Shown here piece by piece: positions 5,677 to 9,572 of a DNA stretch of 9,572 bases. Under the pieces are notes generated by a model that was given only the letters and a program-made list of their open reading frames with translations, had not been told where the DNA came from and ran no database searches. The stretch lies in assembly GCA_022729775.1 (NCBI GenBank), contig DZBA01000109.1, positions 1-9,572 on the forward strand, given 5' to 3'. This DNA is from Anaerolinea thermophila. Lineage in GTDB: Bacteria; Chloroflexota; Anaerolineae; Anaerolineales; Villigracilaceae. The position numbers were made by a program, and so were the translations under genes. The stretch's first letter is position 1. Each line of letters starts with the position of its first letter.

Positions 5677-7155
5677 ATGACACTTTCCCGTAGAATTCTC
5701 ACCGCCATTTTTTCAGCCATTGCGCTTGCTTTTGTATTTAACCTTTTCTTCTTGAAGTTATCCGAGCGTCCGCTGATAGACCAATGGCTGCTGATGATTT
5801 TTTCATCCGCCGCGTTGGGGTGGATTATCTTTTCGTGGCTGGGGACGTATCTCACATTTCAACTTCCGCGCGTTGATTTCCAGTCGTTCAAATCTTTTTT
5901 CAAAGAAAACGCGCAAGGCATTTTGATTGCCTTGTTTTTTTTCGCTGTGTATACATGGCTTGGCGCGCGTCTTAATTTCCCGCACAACGACACCACCGAT
6001 AATTTTCTCGATGCGGATAACTACCCCTGGATGATGCGTATCGCCGCGCCGGGCGGTTACTCCTACGAGATGCGCGGACCTCACCCCTTTGCTTATTTCA
6101 TCTTTCGCCCGCTGGGCGCGATATTCAATTTATTCACGCGCGACTTTCCGCTCTCCGCGATTCTGTTGAATACGTTGATGGGCGCGTTGTGCGTGTTGTT
6201 CGCGTGGATGTTCATCAAACGTCAGTTTCAGAATTCCATCTACGCGGCGTTGATCGCCTGCCTGCTGGGATTAAGTTCCGCGCATATCTTTCTCGGCTCG
6301 GTTATCGAGACTTATATTTTTTCGGCAGCCGCAATGATGTTCTTTTTTCTTTTATTGCAAGCCGGAAGTTCCACGAGCGCGCTGGTCGGCGCGAGTCTGC
6401 TCACATTTGGAATCACCATGACCAACCTCGCGCAGAATTTCATCGGCTTTGCGCTGGAGACTTTGCGGGCGAAGACGCTGCGCGATTCCATAAAAGAAGT
6501 TATCCGCTTTGTGGGGCTGACCCTTTCCATCGGAATTGTTTTGAGTTTGATTCACGCCGCGTGGTATCCATCCAGTAAATTATTTTTTTTGATTTCCGAC
6601 GCGCAGGCGGAAAAAGACTTTGCTTATTCGATTTTTCATGAACCGTCATGGCGCGCGGTGGGACGGCTCATGCTGCTGGCGCGGACGATATTGCTGTATG
6701 CCGTCATCGCGCCCAAGCCTTATGTTTTTTATGAAGAAGTCGGCGGGGATTTTCCGCGCTTCAATTTTTTCAAGATTGTCCCCGGTACATTTTCCTATAG
6801 TTCTTATGACGGCTTGGGAAATATCCTCGTTATAGCGTGGATGTTTTTGCTGCTTGCGGCGGGCGCAATGTTCCTTGTAAATTTTGCGCGTACCAGAAAA
6901 ATAGATTTGTCGTTTTCATTTGCGTTGTGCGTGTTGTTCAATTTCCTTTTGCACGTCAACTATGGCTACGAACCGTTTTTATATTCTCCTGATTGGACCT
7001 ACGCGCTGATTTTCTTTGTCGCGCTTTCACTTGCGCCGCTGGCGAAAAATCGTTTTTTTCAAGGCGGCATGTTTATTTTCTTGATTTTGCTTGCATACAA
7101 TCAGGCGCTGTTCTTTGAATTTATTTTCGAGACCATTGCCCCCTATTTGAGTTAA
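5677..7155 (+). CDS. Polytopic membrane protein, possible GT-C-like glycosyltransferase (paralogue A)
   Basis: This 492-residue protein is very hydrophobic, with roughly 11-13 membrane helices. The first long exported loop after the third helix (residues 99-137) holds FLDADNYPWMMR (D112, D114, R121) and then GPHP (H136), followed by FRPLGAIFNLF. Other marked segments are LSSAHIFLGSVIETYIF (199-215), GITMTNLAQ (245-253), a second exported region about 298-380 rich in aromatics, and LYSPDWTYA (435-443). An acidic D-x-D in the first outer loop of a many-helix protein is typical of GT-C enzymes, which transfer sugars from polyprenyl-phosphate donors. That is an analogy, not an assignment. ATG 5677 has no Shine-Dalgarno sequence, but there is no better start downstream. 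The paralogue at 7159 begins 3 bases after this stop. Confidence 0.88.
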   Translation: MTLSRRILTAIFSAIALAFVFNLFFLKLSERPLIDQWLLMIFSSAALGWIIFSWLGTYLTFQLPRVDFQSFKSFFKENAQGILIALFFFAVYTWLGARLNFPHNDTTDNFLDADNYPWMMRIAAPGGYSYEMRGPHPFAYFIFRPLGAIFNLFTRDFPLSAILLNTLMGALCVLFAWMFIKRQFQNSIYAALIACLLGLSSAHIFLGSVIETYIFSAAAMMFFFLLLQAGSSTSALVGASLLTFGITMTNLAQNFIGFALETLRAKTLRDSIKEVIRFVGLTLSIGIVLSLIHAAWYPSSKLFFLISDAQAEKDFAYSIFHEPSWRAVGRLMLLARTILLYAVIAPKPYVFYEEVGGDFPRFNFFKIVPGTFSYSSYDGLGNILVIAWMFLLLAAGAMFLVNFARTRKIDLSFSFALCVLFNFLLHVNYGYEPFLYSPDWTYALIFFVALSLAPLAKNRFFQGGMFIFLILLAYNQALFFEFIFETIAPYLS

Positions 7156-7158
7156 CCC

Positions 7159-9000
7159 ATGAAACCGTTTTTGAAATTTACCTTAAGCCTTGTGTTTGGC
7201 ATCCTGCTTGCCTTTGCGTTTGCTTTCCCCTATTTCAACGACCCCGCCTACACCCTGCTGGATAAATTTTCGCTGGTGGCTGTCCCCGCTTTTTCGTTGA
7301 CCTTTGTGCTGTTCGCCTTGTTCCCTTATGTGGAAGAAGGGCTGCGGCAAATCGAATTTCAAAAGATAACGTCGCGTCCGCGCTTGTTGGGGGCGTGGCT
7401 GGCGGGCGGAGTTGTCTCATTTTTCGTCACCTCGTTTCTTTCCAATTTCTATCCCGCGCCTTATATCATCCCGCTTGCGGCGCTTTCAATTTTGACCTTT
7501 GGCGTTTTATTTCATCATGGCTTGGGCAGGCTGGGTCGTTTTATAAAAAAATCGCCTGTGGATTTCGTGATTGTATTTCTTCTCTTTGCGTTTGTCGCCG
7601 CTTTTCAAATTATCTTTTTCCGCGCCGGGCTTCAATCTCCCGCTTTGTTCAAATCGGATGTTTTTCTCTTCAAGGGCGATGAAATTATTTTATTCCTGCT
7701 TGCGGGCGGACTCTCTCTTCCCCTTCTCGCGTGGATTTTGCGCCGCGCTTTATCCGCTGCGCTGCTCGAAAATAAATTCGTCAAATTTGTTCAGGAAAAT
7801 TTACCAGGCTTGTTTCTTTCGTTTTTGTTTTTGGGCTTATATGTCTTAATCGGTTCTGTCTTGAACTTTCGCAATTTCGACGTGGATGACATCTTCTTTG
7901 ACTCGGATGGTTTCATCTGGCGTTACCGTTTGACCACCGACAATTGGCAGGATTTCTACTGGCGCTCGGTGCATCCGCTTGCGCTGCTGATTCTCAAACC
8001 GCTGGTGAATCTCGTCTCGATTTTTTTGAACGGGGAACTGCACTACGCCGCGATTTTGCTCAATGCGCTGGCAGGAGCCGCCTGCGTGTTTTTCGCGTGG
8101 ATGTTGATGAAGTCCGCGCTGGAAGACGAAACCTCCGCGTTGTTGATCGCGTCCCTGCTGGGATTCTCCACCTCGCATTTATTCTTCGGCGCGCTTATCG
8201 AGACTTATATCTTTCTTGCGGCTGCCACGCTTTTTTTCTTCGTCCTCATGCAAAAGAAAAATGAGTCCCTGCCATTGTTGATTTCGGTGGGCGTTGTGAC
8301 CATGGGAATCACGCTCACAAATTTGGCGCAGACCGTCATCGCTTTGTTTGTGACAAAGCCAGATTTTAAGTACATCTTCAGATACGTTTTTATCGTGGTT
8401 GTGTTGGTTGTGTCCTTGACATTGGTCAGCAATGCTTTTTACCCCAATGCCAGCCCATATTTTTATGTCCCATCCAGTTTTCTGGCGGAGCGGCAAAATG
8501 TCCGCGCGGTGTCGTTGAATCGCGCGCAGGCATTGACCCGCGCTTTCCTGTTCAACAACATCGCCGCGCCGAGTCCGATGCTGTGGAACAAAGACATTCC
8601 CTTCACGCAGTTCCGCTTTTACCGCGCGGAAGATTACACCATCAGCGCGTACGATACGCCGCTGCAATCTACAACCGCGTGGGTGTGGAGCGCCTTCCTT
8701 GTGTTGGCGGTCATCTTTTTCATCAAAGATTTCAAATCCCATGATTGGCGTTTGACGCTTGCGCTGATTGGATGCGTGGCGTTTAACTTATTAATCCATC
8801 TCAGGTATGGCAAGGAACTGTTCCTTTATTCCCCAAATTGGACGTACGCCATCGTGCTTTTGCTTGGCTTTTCATGGAAGGGATTGTTGAAATATAAATG
8901 GTTTCAATTTGCCCTGCTCGGCTTTTTGCTTTTGCTCGTGTTGAACAACTCCGCGCTGTTTATTCAAATCGTGGAAATATCCGCGCCTTATATCAAGTAG
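7159..9000 (+). CDS. Polytopic membrane protein, possible GT-C-like glycosyltransferase (paralogue B)
   Basis: This 613-residue protein has about 16-17 predicted membrane helices. From about residue 210 it aligns throughout with the preceding gene's product. It shares the helix before the first conserved loop (VQENLPGL against FKENAQGI), FFDSDGFIWRYR (D248, D250, R255), VHPLALLILKPL (H272), STSHLFFGALIETYIF (337-352), GITLTNLAQ (383-391), LYSPNWTYA (556-564) and a C-terminus ending in APY plus two residues. The residues kept between the copies (D-x-D, Arg, His-Pro, Glu-Thr-Tyr, Ser-Pro-x-Trp-Thr-Tyr) are the best active-site candidates. The N-terminal 210 residues, about 135 longer than in paralogue A, add four or so helices. 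The gap to the previous gene is only 3 bases with no Shine-Dalgarno sequence, so translation is probably coupled. The TAG stop is the first three bases of a palindromic repeat. Confidence 0.9.
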   Translation: MKPFLKFTLSLVFGILLAFAFAFPYFNDPAYTLLDKFSLVAVPAFSLTFVLFALFPYVEEGLRQIEFQKITSRPRLLGAWLAGGVVSFFVTSFLSNFYPAPYIIPLAALSILTFGVLFHHGLGRLGRFIKKSPVDFVIVFLLFAFVAAFQIIFFRAGLQSPALFKSDVFLFKGDEIILFLLAGGLSLPLLAWILRRALSAALLENKFVKFVQENLPGLFLSFLFLGLYVLIGSVLNFRNFDVDDIFFDSDGFIWRYRLTTDNWQDFYWRSVHPLALLILKPLVNLVSIFLNGELHYAAILLNALAGAACVFFAWMLMKSALEDETSALLIASLLGFSTSHLFFGALIETYIFLAAATLFFFVLMQKKNESLPLLISVGVVTMGITLTNLAQTVIALFVTKPDFKYIFRYVFIVVVLVVSLTLVSNAFYPNASPYFYVPSSFLAERQNVRAVSLNRAQALTRAFLFNNIAAPSPMLWNKDIPFTQFRFYRAEDYTISAYDTPLQSTTAWVWSAFLVLAVIFFIKDFKSHDWRLTLALIGCVAFNLLIHLRYGKELFLYSPNWTYAIVLLLGFSWKGLLKYKWFQFALLGFLLLLVLNNSALFIQIVEISAPYIK

Positions 9001-9060
9001 GTCACGTTTGCAACGTGACACGCGCTGCATTTGGAAATGTCACGCTTCAAGCGTGACCTA
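8998..9060. repeat. 63-bp palindromic element starting at the stop codon of paralogue B
   Basis: Two 23-base arms (8998-9020 and 9038-9060) are inverted copies matching at 20 of 23 positions, around a 17-base centre. The outer 9 bases, TAGGTCACG and CGTGACCTA, pair perfectly. Each arm is itself a hairpin: GTCACGTT/AACGTGAC (9001-9008 with 9012-9019) and GTCACGCTT/AAGCGTGAC (9039-9047 with 9049-9057). The first three bases serve as the TAG stop of the upstream gene. CAAG occurs directly before (8994-8997) and after (9061-9064) the element. Confidence 0.75.
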
Positions 9061-9085
9061 CAAGTGACCTACAAGCGACCACATG
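9053..9085. repeat. Short tandem repeat, 11-bp unit
   Basis: GTGACCTACAA occurs twice in perfect tandem (9053-9063 and 9064-9074), followed by a decayed third unit beginning GCGACC (9075-9085). The unit repeats the right end of the palindrome, so it probably arose by slippage or by abortive copies of that end. Confidence 0.6.
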
Positions 9086-9088
9086 ATT

Positions 9089-9094
9089 TATAAT
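9089..9094 (+). promoter_or_regulatory. Possible -10 element for the final gene
   Basis: An exact TATAAT lies just after the tandem repeat and 32 bases before the ATG at 9127. The -35 region falls in repeat sequence and has no good match. A transcript from near 9101 would carry a leader of about 26 bases, including the GGAGG site. Confidence 0.4.
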
Positions 9095-9115
9095 ATCAAC
9101 ATTCACATCAACGGC

Positions 9116-9120
9116 GGAGG
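9116..9120 (+). promoter_or_regulatory. Ribosome binding site of the final gene
   Basis: GGAGG with 6 bases to the ATG at 9127. It selects this start, after which a signal peptide follows at once. Confidence 0.75.
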
Positions 9121-9126
9121 ATTTGT

Positions 9127-9572
9127 ATGCGGAAACTTTGGCTTGTCATTCTTCTTGTAATTTTATTCATCCCCACTGTGGCTTATGCCCAAACGCCTGA
9201 GCCGCCGCCAAGTGGTTTTTCCTGTTTGCCCGGAAACTTTGACGGGGCAAAATGCGGTGAGGCTCTTGGCATCTGGGGATATATTTTATTTGCCATTCTG
9301 GCTGTTTTGGCATTTGTCTTTACGCCAATTGGGAAAAAAATACAAGAACAAATTGGGAACATCTTTGAGGAATGGCGAAACCGCCGCCCTGCAAGCCTGC
9401 TGACAGAAGATCAAAAACAAGAAAACCGCGTTTTATATCAAAACCGCCTTGCAAGCGAATTGGACGAAAGCGCCATCAAAACGAGTTGGATGAATGCGCT
9501 TGGCAAAGACGATGTCATGTTGCGCCCTTCGGAAGATAAAAATTTTATATCGTTATCTGGCGACCTTGCAAT
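9127..9572 (+). CDS. Exported or membrane-anchored protein of unknown function, 3' end outside the window
   Basis: The frame is open from ATG 9127 to the window edge, giving 148 residues and no stop. GGAGG precedes it at ideal spacing. Residues 1-21 form a signal peptide (MRKLWLVILLVILF, with a likely cleavage after AYA). A short Pro/Gly-rich exported segment follows with Cys33 and Cys43, then one membrane helix (about 48-67, WGYILFAILAVLAFVF). Then comes a basic and polar cytoplasmic stretch (GKKIQEQIGN, EEWRNRR) and a Gln/Glu/Lys-rich, probably helical region (QKQENRVLYQNRLASEL). The N-terminus should be outside and the bulk of the protein cytoplasmic. Nothing visible identifies the main domain. 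Membrane-anchored signalling NTPases have this general layout, but no P-loop has been reached by the window end. It is not related to the upstream membrane proteins and probably has its own promoter. Confidence 0.8.
   Translation, partial: MRKLWLVILLVILFIPTVAYAQTPEPPPSGFSCLPGNFDGAKCGEALGIWGYILFAILAVLAFVFTPIGKKIQEQIGNIFEEWRNRRPASLLTEDQKQENRVLYQNRLASELDESAIKTSWMNALGKDDVMLRPSEDKNFISLSGDLA

Noticed and set aside
5667..5693. An 8-codon upstream frame overlapping the membrane protein start (ATG 5667 to TAG 5691)
   Set aside because: No ribosome binding site and such overlaps arise often by chance; no evidence of a leader peptide.
8179..8742. A 187-codon open frame on the - strand
   Set aside because: It lies wholly opposite the well-supported membrane protein gene, its product is His/Arg/Gln-rich low-quality sequence with no domain, and there is no ribosome binding site; it is a codon-bias shadow.
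9185..9403. A 72-codon + frame inside the last gene
   Set aside because: It is in a different frame from the ATG at 9127, which has the GGAGG site and encodes a convincing signal peptide and membrane helix.

Overview
The window looks like chromosomal DNA of a bacterium, most likely an Anaerolineae-type Chloroflexota. That placement is an inference from gene content (a receiver-CpaE fusion, a short FHA protein with a membrane tail, an AI-2E family permease) and from intergenic palindromic repeats; no marker gene is present. All eight supported genes lie on the + strand. I found no rRNA, tRNA, CRISPR array or transposase gene.

Bases 1-3240 hold a tightly packed three-gene signalling operon. 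A receiver domain fused to a CpaE/TadZ-like ATPase is followed, through a 4-base ATGA overlap, by a Sir2-family NAD-dependent deacetylase. That gene overlaps a soluble GAF histidine kinase by 13 bases. The kinase and receiver are a plausible cognate two-component pair, with a sirtuin translated between them.

Bases 3241-3931 are a self-contained unit: a good sigma70-type promoter, a strong ribosome binding site, a gene for an FHA-domain protein with a Pro/Ala linker and C-terminal membrane anchor, and a textbook intrinsic terminator. Next come an AI-2E family permease (3955-5157), which starts without a Shine-Dalgarno sequence, and a 59-residue acidic protein (5176-5355).

Bases 5356-5676 carry no gene but are packed with three palindromic repeats, one with MITE-like features. 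Bases 5677-9000 encode two tandem polytopic membrane proteins, clearly paralogous over their C-terminal 400 or so residues. They may be GT-C-like glycosyltransferases, but I cannot assign them to a named family. The second gene's stop codon lies inside a 63-bp palindromic element whose arms differ only in ways that keep each arm's hairpin. A final gene starts at 9127, with a signal peptide and one membrane segment, and runs off the window.

The observations most worth following are the sirtuin embedded in a two-component operon, the CpaE-like protein lacking the P-loop lysine, the tandem membrane paralogues, and the palindromic element with arm-internal compensatory changes.
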